A stretch of 64,000 nt of DNA. Origin: Meiothermus taiwanensis DSM 14542 (GTDB lineage: Bacteria > Deinococcota > Deinococci > Deinococcales > Thermaceae). The first letter of the stretch is position 1. Each line of letters opens with the position of its first letter. The notes beneath the pieces were generated by a model that saw only the letters and a program-made list of their open reading frames with translations, had not been told where the DNA came from and did no database searches. The position numbers were made by a program, and so were the translations under genes. This document shows positions 42,932-54,137 of this stretch, piece after piece. Location of the stretch: assembly GCA_000482765.1 (NCBI GenBank), contig AXWR01000002.1, forward strand, positions 88,459 to 152,458, in the 5' to 3' direction.

Positions 42932-43725
42932 CCCAGCAGCGAACGCATCTGCCGGTAGATAAAACGGGCGGCCCGCTCCGGGGCCAGGCGGTAGAGCAGA
43001 TCCATCAGCCGGGCATCCGAGCCCACCAGCACCCGGAAGCGGTTCTGCTCCATGCCTTCCACGATAATCTGAGCGGCCCGCTCGGGCTCGAGGGGCTTGG
43101 CCGCCGGCCGGCGGCCCTCGGCGGCCCGGATCTCCACCCCCGAGTTGGCGGTGATGTTGGTGGCCACCGCCCCCGGAAAGACCACCGTCACCCGCACCGG
43201 GGTCTCCAGCAGCTCGGCAAACAGGCCCTCGCTCAGGAGCTTGACCGCCGCCTTGGAGGCCCCATACACGCTCTGACCCGGCACCGGCAAGAAGCCCCCC
43301 ATGCTCGAGATGTTTACAATGTGCGCCTCGGGGCGCTGCAAAAAGTGCGGCAGAAAGGCCTTGATCATGTACAGGGTGCCGTAGAAGTTGACGTTCATGA
43401 CCCGCTCAATGGCGCTGTAGTCCAGATCGTTGACCCGCACAAAGGGCTGGATGATGCCGGCGTTGTTGATCAGGCCGTCCACCGCCCCATGCCGGGCTAT
43501 TACCTCGGCCGGCAGGGCCTCCACCGCCTCGCGCTGGGTGATGTTGAGCACGTGGGTGGAGAGCCGCTCACCCGCCTGGGCCAGCCGGGCCGTCTCCTGG
43601 AGGCTGGCCGCGTTGAGATCCACCGCCGCCACCCGGGCCCCCTTGCCAAGCAGCTGCAAGACCAGCGCCCGCCCCATGCCGCTGCCGCCCCCCGTGACCA
43701 CCACCACCTTGCCCTGAACCTTCAT
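42928..43725 (-). CDS. Short-chain dehydrogenase/reductase
   Basis: A 265-residue classical [34 protein letters not shown] is the NAD(P)-binding TGxxxGxG region, INNAGI the NNAG motif, and the catalytic Ser and YxxxK lie in [29 protein letters not shown]. The acidic VDLN after the second strand suggests NAD. The ATG at 43725 is chosen because upstream codons (MRWRGEGARG) look non-coding. The substrate is unknown. It starts 47 bp after the class V aminotransferase on the same strand. Confidence 0.9.
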   Translation of the reverse strand: MKVQGKVVVVTGGGSGMGRALVLQLLGKGARVAAVDLNAASLQETARLAQAGERLSTHVLNITQREAVEALPAEVIARHGAVDGLINNAGIIQPFVRVNDLDYSAIERVMNVNFYGTLYMIKAFLPHFLQRPEAHIVNISSMGGFLPVPGQSVYGASKAAVKLLSEGLFAELLETPVRVTVVFPGAVATNITANSGVEIRAAEGRRPAAKPLEPERAAQIIVEGMEQNRFRVLVGSDARLMDLLYRLAPERAARFIYRQMRSLLG

Positions 43726-43772
43726 GCTATGCACCCCCTTCGAACCTCGAGCTCCTTCACCGCGCCAGCGCA

Positions 43773-44831
43773 CTAACCGAAGCGCAGGGCCTCGCGCATC
43801 ATCTGGGCCACCGCATACGCATCGTACAGGTCGGAGTAGCCCATCAGCGAGAGACGAAAGACCCTACCCTTGAGCTGGCCCTGCCCGCCGATAATGGTGG
43901 CGCCCCGCACGGCGAAGGCCTCCTTGACCTGGGCGTAGCTTACCCCTTCGGGCAGGTAAAAGCAGGTGGTGGCGGGGCTTTTTACCTCGGGCACGGGCTT
44001 TAGGCTTAGCTCCTGGCCGGTGGCGTAGAGAATCTCGTTCTGCTGCCGTTTGAGGGCGATGTGCTCGGGCAGCCGGGGCAGCAGCTCCTCCAGCACCGCG
44101 GCGGTGGCGGCCACCAGGTTGATGGCCGGCGTCCAGGCCGACTCACCCGAACTCTGGGCCTTGAGCTCGGAGGCCAGGTTCAGGTAGAAGCCTCGAGGCT
44201 TGAGGCGCTCTATCGCACGGGGCGATAGGGCCGCATAGCCCAGCCCTGGCGGGCACATGATGCCTTTTTGCGAGCCACAGGCGGCGGCATCCAGGCCCCA
44301 GCCCTCCAGCTCGAACTCGCTAACAAACAGGCTGGTGATGGCATCCACCACCACCAGGCTCTCGGGGAAGCGGGCCTTGAAAGCCTGGGCCAGGGTGCGC
44401 ACGTCGTTGAGGGCCCCGGTGGAGGACTCGGAGTGGGTGAGCAGCAGGCCGTCGAAGGGGCCCTGGGCGCTTTCCAGGTGCTCCGGGCGCACCACCCGGC
44501 CCCACTCCAGGTTCAGCCGCACCACTTCCAGCCCTGCTTCGGTGGCAATTTTGGCCCAGCGCTCGGAGAAGTTGCCGTGCACCGGCACCAGCACCCGTGC
44601 CCCCGGCGCAAAGAGGTTCTGCACCAGGGCGTCCATGGCGGCGGTGCCGGAGCCGGTGAGGATCAAAACCTGGCCCTGGGTCTTGAAGGCCGCCTCGAGG
44701 CCGGCCTTGGCTTGCAGGAAGATTTTCCTGGCGGCCTCGCTGCGGTGGTGCAGCTGGGGGCGGGCCAGGGCCTCGAGGGCTTTGGGGTGAAGTTCAACGG
44801 GGCCAGGGGTGAGAAGGCGGGGGCGGTACAT
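43773..44831 (-). CDS. Class V aminotransferase (serine/alanine-glyoxylate type)
   Basis: A 352-residue PLP enzyme. LLTPGPVELHPKALEALARPQLHHRS is the family start, ILTGSGTAAMDALVQNLF binds phosphate, VDAITSLFVSEFELEGWGLDAAACGSQKGIMCPPGLGYAAL holds the PLP aspartate and lysine (SQKG). The gene follows serA by 28 bp on the same strand. This pairing suggests a role as phosphoserine aminotransferase (3-phosphohydroxypyruvate to phosphoserine), since no classical serC is seen here; serine-glyoxylate exchange is the alternative. TAAAAT lies 7 nt before the ATG, so it may also have its own promoter. Confidence 0.87.
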   Translation of the reverse strand: MYRPRLLTPGPVELHPKALEALARPQLHHRSEAARKIFLQAKAGLEAAFKTQGQVLILTGSGTAAMDALVQNLFAPGARVLVPVHGNFSERWAKIATEAGLEVVRLNLEWGRVVRPEHLESAQGPFDGLLLTHSESSTGALNDVRTLAQAFKARFPESLVVVDAITSLFVSEFELEGWGLDAAACGSQKGIMCPPGLGYAALSPRAIERLKPRGFYLNLASELKAQSSGESAWTPAINLVAATAAVLEELLPRLPEHIALKRQQNEILYATGQELSLKPVPEVKSPATTCFYLPEGVSYAQVKEAFAVRGATIIGGQGQLKGRVFRLSLMGYSDLYDAYAVAQMMREALRFG

Positions 44832-44859
44832 GGCAGGTATTTTATCGTTAGGCCATACA

Positions 44860-46425
44860 CTACAGCTCGGCCAGATCTACCCGTTCGAGCACCTCCAGCC
44901 CGCGCAGGGCCGAGAGCACCGCCTCGCCGGGCCGCTCGTCGATGGCCAGTACAAACAGGGCCTTGCCGCCGGGGTTGTCGCGGCCAAGCTGCATACCTGC
45001 GATGTTGATGTTGTTCTCCCCCAGCAGGGTGCCCACCTTGCCCACCACCCCAGGCCGGTCGCGGTTGATGCAGACCAGCATATAGCCCCTGGGCACCGCC
45101 TCCACCATATGGTCGTCAATCCCCACGATGCGGGGCTTGCCGCCCAGCAGCGCCCCCCGCACCTTGCGGGTCTCTTTGTCGGTCTCGAGGCGCACCTCCA
45201 GCACCTGGCGGTAATCGAGCGGCTCCTGCACCTGCCGGGTCACCAGCGCGATGCCCCGGTCGCGCAGCAGCGGCCGGGCCGAGACCAGGTTGATGGCTCC
45301 GGCCTCCAGCGCCTGCTCCAAAAGCCCCTTGGCCACCGCCGAGGCGATGGGGTCGGGGTTTTTCTCAAACTCGCCGTAGAACGAGACCTCCACCGCCTGC
45401 GGGCGGCCCTGGGTGATCTGGGCCAGCAGCTTACCCAGAGCCTCGCCCAGCGGCAGCCAGGCCGAAAAGAGCTGCAGGCCCTCGGCATCGAAGCCGGTAT
45501 TGAGGGCATGGGCTAAGTTGCCCTGCAGGGTCTCGATGACCCGCTCCAGCACCGCCTCGCCCACCCGCTCCTGGGCCTCTATGGTGTTGGCTCCCAGGTG
45601 GGCGGTGTGCACCACCTTGGGGTGGTGCACCAGGGGGTGCTCGGCGTTGGGGGGCTCCTCCACAAACACGTCCAGCCCGGCCCCCCACAGGTGCCCCTCG
45701 TTCAGCACCTCCACCAGGGCTTTTTCGTCCACAATGCCGCCCCGCGCGGCATTCACCACCACCGCCCCTTTGGGCAGCAGGTAGAGCTCGCGGCGACCAA
45801 TCAGGCCGCGGGTCTCCTCGGTGAGGGGGGTGTGTACGGTCAGGAAGTGGCACTGGCGCAGCATATCGGCCAGGTCGTCGAAAAGCTCAACCCCCAGGGT
45901 CTGGGCGCGGCTGCGCGGGATGTAGGGGTCGTAGGCCAGCACCCGCATATCGAAGCCCTTGGCAAACTTGGCCACCTGCCCCCCAATGCGCCCCAGGCCC
46001 ACGATGCCCAGGGTTTTGTGGTTGAGCTCGAGGCCCAGGTACTTGCGATCCCACAAGCCCTGCCGGATTTTCTGATCCGACTCCACCAGGCCCCGCGCCA
46101 CCGCCAGCAGCAGAGCCCAGGCCAGCTCGGCGGCGGAGCGGGTGTTGGCCTCGGGTACGTTGACCACCAGGATACCCCGGCGGGAGGCGGCTTCCAGATC
46201 GACGTTGTCCACCCCCACCCCACCCCGGCCCACCACCTTCAGGTTCACCCCGGCCTCCAGCACCCTGGCATCCACCTGGGTGCGGCTGCGGGTAATCAGG
46301 GCGTCGTAGGCGCCAATCACCCGAAGCAGCTCCTCCCGCACCATACCGGGCTTATAGTCCAGGCGTACCTGGGGGTGCTTTACCTCCCCCAGCCGCATCT
46401 CGTCGGTCACTAACACTTTCCACAT
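44860..46425 (-). CDS. serA: D-3-phosphoglycerate dehydrogenase
   Basis: A 521-residue long-form SerA, first step of serine synthesis. VVGRGGVGVDNVDLEAASRRGI and GIVGLGRIGGQVAKFAKGFDMRVLAYDPY are the substrate and NAD-binding regions; HTAHLGANTIEAQERV replaces the usual TPHLGAST. An intervening (ASB) domain spans residues about 315-445, and a C-terminal ACT domain (YMLVCINRDRPGVVGKVGTLLGENNINIAGMQLGR) is the serine or allosteric site. The start is ATG at 46425. Confidence 0.96.
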   Translation of the reverse strand: MWKVLVTDEMRLGEVKHPQVRLDYKPGMVREELLRVIGAYDALITRSRTQVDARVLEAGVNLKVVGRGGVGVDNVDLEAASRRGILVVNVPEANTRSAAELAWALLLAVARGLVESDQKIRQGLWDRKYLGLELNHKTLGIVGLGRIGGQVAKFAKGFDMRVLAYDPYIPRSRAQTLGVELFDDLADMLRQCHFLTVHTPLTEETRGLIGRRELYLLPKGAVVVNAARGGIVDEKALVEVLNEGHLWGAGLDVFVEEPPNAEHPLVHHPKVVHTAHLGANTIEAQERVGEAVLERVIETLQGNLAHALNTGFDAEGLQLFSAWLPLGEALGKLLAQITQGRPQAVEVSFYGEFEKNPDPIASAVAKGLLEQALEAGAINLVSARPLLRDRGIALVTRQVQEPLDYRQVLEVRLETDKETRKVRGALLGGKPRIVGIDDHMVEAVPRGYMLVCINRDRPGVVGKVGTLLGENNINIAGMQLGRDNPGGKALFVLAIDERPGEAVLSALRGLEVLERVDLAEL

Positions 46426-46553
46426 AGCTCTGGCCCTCGGTTGTATTGTGGGATGGGTTAGGGGCGCTGGCCCCCAAGCAGCACGCCTTCAACCTTATCA
46501 TTTTGTGTGGTTTGGCACAATACAAAAGCGCAATACCGGGCCAAAGCTTGCTT

Positions 46554-46581
46554 TTGTAATGCCAAAAGCCTGTGCTAGACT
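46554..46581 (+). promoter_or_regulatory. Promoter of the first degV gene
   Basis: TTGTAA (46554-46559), a 16-nt spacer and TAGACT (46576-46581) preceded by TG-C (extended -10). The leader of about 97 nt to the ATG is long for this window. The remaining gap to serA (from 46426) holds a GGGGC-GCTG-GCCCC hairpin at 46461-46474 without a T-run. Confidence 0.6.
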
Positions 46582-46684
46582 TACACCACGAAGAAGTGCC
46601 GCTTTTCGCTTCGCCCATTCCCCAACCAGTCCCACAAGGGCGCTGGTGGCCCGGATGGGCGCACAATCAGAGATAGGAGCCAAG

Positions 46685-47524
46685 ATGAAAATAGCCATCG
46701 TAACCGACTCAACCTCCGACCTACAGAACCGCGCCGCCGAGATGGGCGTCGAAATAGTGCCTCTATACGTCAACTTCAAGGGCAAAATCCACAAAGACTG
46801 GGTCGAAATCACCCCCAGCGATATCTTCGAAGGGGTTCGGGCCGGGGCCGGGATGCCCAGCACCAGCCAGCCCTCCCCCACCGACTTCAAGCTGGCCTAC
46901 GAACGGGCCTTGCAAAAAGCCGACCACGTGCTCTCGATTCACATATCTTCCAAGCTTTCCGGCACCGTACAGTCGGCCCAGCTCGCCAGCCAGGAGTTTC
47001 CAGGCAAGGTGACCATCTTCGATACCCAGGCCGCCAGCATGGGCATCGGGATGATGGTGGAGCGGGCCAAGGAGCTGCTCGACCAGGGGGCCGACCTGGG
47101 GCAGGTCTTGGTGGAGCTCGAGCGCATCCGCGCCGACCACACCGTGCGCTTTACCCTGGCCACCCTGGACTACCTTAAAAAGAATGGGCGCATCGGCGGG
47201 GCCCAGGCCCTGCTGGGCAGCCTGCTGGGCATCAAGCCCATCCTGACCCTCAAGGACGGCCGGGTAGAGGCCGCAGGCCGGGCCCGGGGTGAAAAGAAGG
47301 CCCTGGCCGAGATGGTCGAATCCCTCAAAAACTGGGCCGCAGGCCGCCAGAAAATCCGCATCTACTACCTCTACAACGCCGAGGAAAGCGACCTGGCCGC
47401 CTTCAAGGCCGCCGTGCAGGCCGCCGGGCTGCCCCTGGAGGAGCGGGCTACTAGCAGCATCGGCGGGGTGATCTCGACCCACACCGGGCCGGGGGTCTAC
47501 GGGTTTTATGCCTACAGCCTCTAG
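46685..47524 (+). CDS. DegV family fatty-acid-binding protein (first copy)
   Basis: A 279-residue DegV (FakB-type) protein. IAIVTDSTSDLQNRAAEMGVEIVPLYV, MPSTSQPSPTDFKLAYERAL, LSIHISSKLSGTVQSAQLAS and GGVISTHTGPGVYGFYA hold the fatty-acid and phosphate-carboxylate contacts known from the family (Ser-Ser-Lys and the C-terminal HTGPG). It binds a fatty acid for presentation to a FakA-type kinase, not encoded here. The ATG at 46685 has TAGGAG 7 nt upstream. Confidence 0.9.
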   Translation: MKIAIVTDSTSDLQNRAAEMGVEIVPLYVNFKGKIHKDWVEITPSDIFEGVRAGAGMPSTSQPSPTDFKLAYERALQKADHVLSIHISSKLSGTVQSAQLASQEFPGKVTIFDTQAASMGIGMMVERAKELLDQGADLGQVLVELERIRADHTVRFTLATLDYLKKNGRIGGAQALLGSLLGIKPILTLKDGRVEAAGRARGEKKALAEMVESLKNWAAGRQKIRIYYLYNAEESDLAAFKAAVQAAGLPLEERATSSIGGVISTHTGPGVYGFYAYSL

Positions 47525-47604
47525 ACCCGCCCCGCTTTGCCGCCGGTCTAGCTGGGGGAGGGCTGCTGGTATGCTGGACTAAATCCGCCAGCCAGGAGGT
47601 AACC

Positions 47605-48435
47605 ATGGAACGCACCGCCTTTGTGGCCGACTCGACCCTGGGCCTTTCGCCGCAAGAAGCCCTCGAGCGGGACATCTACCTCGTCCCCCAGCAGGTCATC
47701 CTCGAGGGCCAGAGCTACCGCGACTATGTAGAGATGACCCCCGACCAGGTGATCCAGGCCCAGCTTGCGGGCAAGAAGGTTAGCACCAGCCAGATTTCGG
47801 CGGCCGATCTGGAGGCTTTGTACAGGGAGCTGCTGCAGAAATTCGACCGCATCGTTTCGGTGCACGTCTCCAGCAAGCTCTCGGGCACCTATGCAACCGC
47901 CCGCAAGGTGGCCGAGCAATTCGGCAACCGCGTCAAGGTAATTGACGGCCTGACCCTGAACGGCGGTCTTTCGTTCGTGATCGAGGAGGCCCGGCGCAAG
48001 CTGGCCGCGGGGGTGCCCTGGGATCGGCTGGAAGAGGCCATCGCGCCGCTGGTGCAGCGCATACGCGGCTTCGTGCTGCCGGCCACCCTGGAGTACCTGC
48101 ACCGGGGCGGGCGCATCGGCGGCCTGCAACACTTCATCGGCTCGCTTTTAAAGCTGCTGCCGGTGCTGGAAGTCCGGGATGGGCTGGTGCGGCCCCTCGA
48201 GCGGGCCCGGGGCTGGCACAAGGGTTTGCAACAGTTGGCCGAGGCCTTCCACAAGGCCTTTCCTGAAGGGGCCCGGGTGGTGCTGGCCCACGCCTACAAC
48301 CCCCAGGGGGTCGAGGAGTTGCGCAAACTGATCAGCCAGGAGGGTGTGGTCATCGAGGATGTGCGCACATGCGGCCCGGCGGTGGCCGCTCACACCGGCC
48401 CCGGCACGGTGGCGTTGTTTGCAGCGCCCCGCTAA
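47605..48435 (+). CDS. DegV family fatty-acid-binding protein (second copy)
   Basis: A 276-residue paralogue of the preceding gene, 80 bp downstream. FVADSTLGLSPQEALERDIYLVPQQVIL, KVSTSQISAADLEALY, VSVHVSSKLSGTYATARKV and AAHTGPGTVALFAA align with its neighbour. The N-terminal ADSTL replaces TDSTS. Two copies in tandem may bind saturated and unsaturated acids respectively, as FakB1/FakB2 do in other bacteria; this is inference. A good AGGAGGT precedes the ATG. Confidence 0.9.
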   Translation: MERTAFVADSTLGLSPQEALERDIYLVPQQVILEGQSYRDYVEMTPDQVIQAQLAGKKVSTSQISAADLEALYRELLQKFDRIVSVHVSSKLSGTYATARKVAEQFGNRVKVIDGLTLNGGLSFVIEEARRKLAAGVPWDRLEEAIAPLVQRIRGFVLPATLEYLHRGGRIGGLQHFIGSLLKLLPVLEVRDGLVRPLERARGWHKGLQQLAEAFHKAFPEGARVVLAHAYNPQGVEELRKLISQEGVVIEDVRTCGPAVAAHTGPGTVALFAAPR

Positions 48436-48537
48436 AGGCCCTGCCCCAGATTTTCCCTCATCCCGAGGGCTCCCACACCCCGGAGGCAAGAAGGTAGGCC
48501 CCTCCCCTTTTCCCTGCTCCCCTGTTATTGTTGGGCT

Positions 48538-49002
48538 GTGCGTGCGGTGGTGCAGCGGGTTTCCCAGGCCAGGGTGGAGGTAGACGGCCAGACCGTGGGG
48601 CAGATTGGGCGGGGTTTGTTGGTGCTGCTGGGGGTCGGCCAGCACGACACCCTCGAGGACGCCGCCTATCTGGCCCGCAAAATTGCCGGTTTGCGGATCT
48701 TCGCCGATGCCGAAGGCAAGATGAACCTGGCGCTGGCCGATGTGGGGGGCGGGGTGCTGGTGGTCTCGCAGTTCACCCTCTATGGCGATACCCGCAGGGG
48801 CAACCGGCCCAGCTTTGTGGAAGCAGCGCCGCCAGCAGTGGGCCGGCGCCTGTACGAGCAGTTTTGCGATCTGCTGACCGGGCAGGGCTTGCCAGTTGAA
48901 ACCGGCGTCTTCCAGGCCCATATGCAGGTGCACCTGGTCAACGATGGCCCGGTCACCCTGTGGCTCGACTCCGCCAAGCGGCTTTCACCCCGGCGGGCCT
49001 GA
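48538..49002 (+). CDS. dtd: D-aminoacyl-tRNA deacylase
   Basis: A 154-residue DTD that removes D-amino acids mischarged on t[36 protein letters not shown] is the start, [17 protein letters not shown] carries the SQFTL motif, and [11 protein letters not shown] the GP cis-proline motif that excludes L-amino acids. The start is GTG at 48538 with TATTGT exactly 6 nt upstream, so a leaderless mRNA is likely. The length is standard. Confidence 0.95.
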   Translation: MRAVVQRVSQARVEVDGQTVGQIGRGLLVLLGVGQHDTLEDAAYLARKIAGLRIFADAEGKMNLALADVGGGVLVVSQFTLYGDTRRGNRPSFVEAAPPAVGRRLYEQFCDLLTGQGLPVETGVFQAHMQVHLVNDGPVTLWLDSAKRLSPRRA

Positions 49003-49009
49003 CCGAGGA

Positions 49010-49061
49010 TTGACAGCGCGCGCCCGGCTGGGATATAGTTCGTTCGCTAAACTTACTAAGT
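49010..49061 (+). promoter_or_regulatory. Promoter and operator-like dyad before the ROK regulator
   Basis: TTGACA (49010-49015), 18 nt, TATAGT (49034-49039): near-consensus. ACTTA-C-TAAGT (49051-49061) lies just downstream of the expected start of transcription and resembles the TTAGTAA-type operators of XylR/ROK repressors. Autorepression is likely. Confidence 0.7.
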
Positions 49062-49084
49062 AACCCTGCCTGCAAAGGCGTGTT

Positions 49085-50278
49085 ATGGCCCGTACCACTC
49101 CCCTTGACCAGCAAGCCATTAAGCGGCTCAACCGCCGCCTGATCCTGGAGGCCCTGCGCCGCAATGGCCCGCAGAGCCGGGCTGCGCTGGCCCGGGCGGT
49201 GGGTCTGACCAAAAGCACGGTCTCCGCGCTGGTACAGGAGATGCTGGAGGAGGGCCTGCTGGACGAGGGGAAGCGACACAAACCCGGCCTGGGCCGTCCG
49301 GGCACCGCGCTCGAGTTCTGCCCCCAGCACACCCTGGCCCTGGGGGTCGAGCTGGGCGTGGAGAACACGCAGCTTGTGCTGCTCGACCTGAACAACACCA
49401 TCCACGGAGAATGGGACTGGGTCGAAAGCCCCCACACCCCGCTGAACGAGCGGCTAACCAAGCTGGCCGAGCAGGTGCAGGGTCGGCTTTCCGAACCCAC
49501 CCAGCTGCTGGGGATTGGGCTGGCCGTCCCTGGGGTAGTCCACGGTCGCAGGCTGCTCTATGCACCGGGCCCCGGCTGGCACAACGAGCAGCCCGCGGAG
49601 ATGCTCGAGGCCCTGCTCCAAGTGCCCACCCTGGTAGACAACGATGCCAACGCCGCCGCCCTGGGTGAGACCTTCTGGGGCGAGCAGCAAAGCCCCCTGG
49701 TCTACGTGGTCATGACCACGGGCCTGGGCACCGGCCTGGTGGTGGACGGCCAGGTCTACCGGGGACGGCTGGGGGCCGCGGGTGAGCTGGGCCACTGGCT
49801 TACCGGCCAGCCCCACAGCCGCAGCCGTGCCGGGGATGTGGAGGACAGCCTCTCGCTGCGGGCTATGGTGGAACGCTACCAGGCCGCCAGCAACCGCCAA
49901 GAAGGCTTCTGGGGCATCCTGCAGCGGGCCGAACAGCAAGACCCCTACGCCCTGCAAGCTCTGCAGAACCTGGCCTACGAGCTGGGGCGTTTTGTGGTCA
50001 ATCTGTGTGTTGCCTTCGACCCGGCGGTGGTGGTGCTGGGCGGGGCCGGAGCCGAGGCCTGGAAGTGGCTCGAGGCCCCCCTGCGCCAGACCATCCGCAA
50101 CCTGGCTTTTATCCCCGAACACGCCGAAATACCCGTCAAACCCAGCGCGTTCGGACATCTGGCCCCGGCTATGGGCGCTGCGGCGTTGGTGTTGCAGCGC
50201 TTTTTAGCAAATGGTGGTACCAGGGCGTGGAGCCCGCCAATCTCCCCCCTGGCAACCCGGTCAACCATTGGCGTGTAA
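49085..50278 (+). CDS. ROK-family transcriptional repressor
   Basis: A 397-residue NagC/XylR-like regulator. The N-terminal winged helix is RNGPQSRAALARAVGLTKSTVSALVQEMLEEGLLDEG (residues about 25-60). The ROK domain shows LALGVELGVENTQLVLLDLN, VDNDANAAALGETFWGEQ and VMTTGLGTGLVVDGQVYRGRLGAAGELGHW. The zinc-binding cysteine cluster after GELGH is missing: TGQPHSRSRAGDVED stands in place of the CxCGxxGCxE motif. So it should be a sensor, not a kinase. It sits just upstream of the glucose/galactose transport genes and probably represses them. Confidence 0.88.
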   Translation: MARTTPLDQQAIKRLNRRLILEALRRNGPQSRAALARAVGLTKSTVSALVQEMLEEGLLDEGKRHKPGLGRPGTALEFCPQHTLALGVELGVENTQLVLLDLNNTIHGEWDWVESPHTPLNERLTKLAEQVQGRLSEPTQLLGIGLAVPGVVHGRRLLYAPGPGWHNEQPAEMLEALLQVPTLVDNDANAAALGETFWGEQQSPLVYVVMTTGLGTGLVVDGQVYRGRLGAAGELGHWLTGQPHSRSRAGDVEDSLSLRAMVERYQAASNRQEGFWGILQRAEQQDPYALQALQNLAYELGRFVVNLCVAFDPAVVVLGGAGAEAWKWLEAPLRQTIRNLAFIPEHAEIPVKPSAFGHLAPAMGAAALVLQRFLANGGTRAWSPPISPLATRSTIGV

Positions 50279-50297
50279 GACTTAGAGGAGGATGCGC

Positions 50298-51536
<1,239 letters not shown>

Positions 51537-51544
51537 GCTTCACC

Positions 51545-51576
51545 GGGGCAGGCCTTGGGGCCTGCCCCTTCTTTTC
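51545..51576 (+). terminator. Strong intra-operon terminator after the sugar-binding protein gene
   Basis: GGGGCAGGCC (51545-51554) and GGCCTGCCCC (51559-51568) form a perfect 10-bp stem with a TTGG loop, followed by TTCTTTTCC. Partial read-through would set the binding protein above the permeases. Confidence 0.85.
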
Positions 51577-51654
51577 CCAGAGTTAGATTTTTAGGCAAAC
51601 AAACCAAGAACCGAGATTTTTTCTTCAAACGTGGTACCCGCCCCAGAGGTGAAA

Positions 51655-52775
<1,121 letters not shown>

Positions 52776-52779
<4 letters not shown>

Positions 52780-53588
52780 TCGGGCGCATCCTACAATACA
52801 CAGTTTTGTTTATCGCTACGCTGTTTTTCCTGCTGCCGGTGTACCTGGTTATCGTCACTGCATTCAAGGAACCCTCGGCCATCACCCTCAGCAGCACCTG
52901 GCAACTGCCCCAGGTCTGGTACTGGGAGAGCTTTGCCCAGGCCTGGACGGCCTTTGCCCCCAAGCTACAAAACAGCTTCTTCCTCACCATCACAGCCACC
53001 ATCCTCTCGGCCCTGCTGGGCTCCTTGAACGGCTACGTGCTGGCCAAATGGAAGTTCCCTGGGGCCAACATCGTCTTCCCGCTGATGCTCTTCGGGATGT
53101 TTATCCCCTATCAGGCAGTGCTGATTCCCCTGTTCCAGTTTGTGCGCGAGATTGGGCTGGGCGGCAGCCTGTGGGGCCTGATTCTGGTGCACGTGGTCTA
53201 CGGCCTGCCCATCACCACCCTGATCTTCCGCAACTACTATGCCGAAATCCCCGACGAGATGATCGAGGCCGGGCGCATCGACGGCGCGGGGTTCTTCGGC
53301 ATCTACAGCCGCATCGTTTTCCCGCTTTCGGTGCCGGGGTTTGTGGTGGTGATCATCTGGCAGTTTACGCAAATCTGGAACGAGTTTCTGTTCGCCGTAA
53401 CCCTGGTGAGCAGCCCCGCCAACCAGCCCATCACGGTAGCGCTGGCCCAGCTTGCGGGGGGCGAGGCGGTGAAGTGGAACCTGCCGATGGCCGGCGCATT
53501 GCTGGCAGCCCTGCCCACTTTGCTGGTGTATATCTTCCTGGGCCGTTACTTCATCCGGGGGCTTTTGGCGGGGTCGGTGAAGGGGTAG
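52776..53588 (+). CDS. Sugar ABC transporter permease (MalG type)
   Basis: A 270-residue permease whose ATG overlaps the upstream stop by 4 bp (ATGA). It has about six helices, the EAA loop [32 protein letters not shown], and [23 protein letters not shown] near the C-terminus, typical of MalG-type subunits. With the partner permease and binding protein it should import glucose or galactose. After the stop, CGTTACC (53612-53618) pairs with GGTAACG (53642-53648), a possible end of the transcript. Confidence 0.93.
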
Positions 53589-53734
53589 GGTTTTGGGGCT
53601 CCGACGGCTTGCGTTACCCGCAGCAAGTGCGAGACGGGCCTGGTAACGGGAAATTGCCATAACCGCGAAAAAGCTCAAAAAAACGCGCCGAATCCCTGCT
53701 GTCGGGTGCGTGCTGTGTTAAGCCGCTTCTTGAA

Positions 53735-54001
53735 CTAGAGGCCCAGTAAATCCCATCGTTCTCGAAATTCTCCCTTTGGGTCACGGAAATTCCGTACCGG
53801 ATTATCTTTATGAGGTTGACCTTTCTTCCCTGGCCTATCTAACCAACCTTGGTGGTCGTTCCTGACAAAATCGGCCACAAACTTGCTGGGCACGATATAG
53901 AAATCTGGCCGCTCCATCACCCCGTTCAACCTCGGACTCCTCAGCAGAAGGACAAAAAGCCGAATATCCAGCACCTCGCAACCCTCCTCCAACCCTGCCA
54001 T
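53735..54001 (-). pseudogene. Remnant of a restriction-endonuclease-like protein
   Basis: An 88-codon frame ending PDFYIVPSKFVADFVRNDHQGWLDRPGKKGQPHKDNPVRNFRDPKGEFRERWDLLGL, in four pieces a C-terminal motif (FYIVPSK, HKDNPVRNF, WDLL) that I recall from a family of nuclease-like proteins about 150-180 residues long. The N-terminal catalytic half is missing: only 136 bp separate this frame from the next gene, and no continuing frame with a D-x-QxK motif is seen there. The stretch 53589-53734 holds only a hairpin. GC content looks lower than in neighbours. Confidence 0.5.
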
Positions 54002-54137
54002 GAGCCCGCCGACGCAAAAAATCCAGCGCCGTCCTCGCGCTCGTCCGCCAACACACCTCCGCCATCCCCCGGTGGCCCACCAGGTTCACTGTCGAGAACC
54101 AGGGTACAGGGCCTCAGCCAGTAGGGCTGAATCCAGA

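Noticed and set aside
46461..46474. GGGGC-GCTG-GCCCC hairpin as a terminator
   Set aside because: Only 5 bp, no T-run on either strand, and it lies upstream of both divergent genes.
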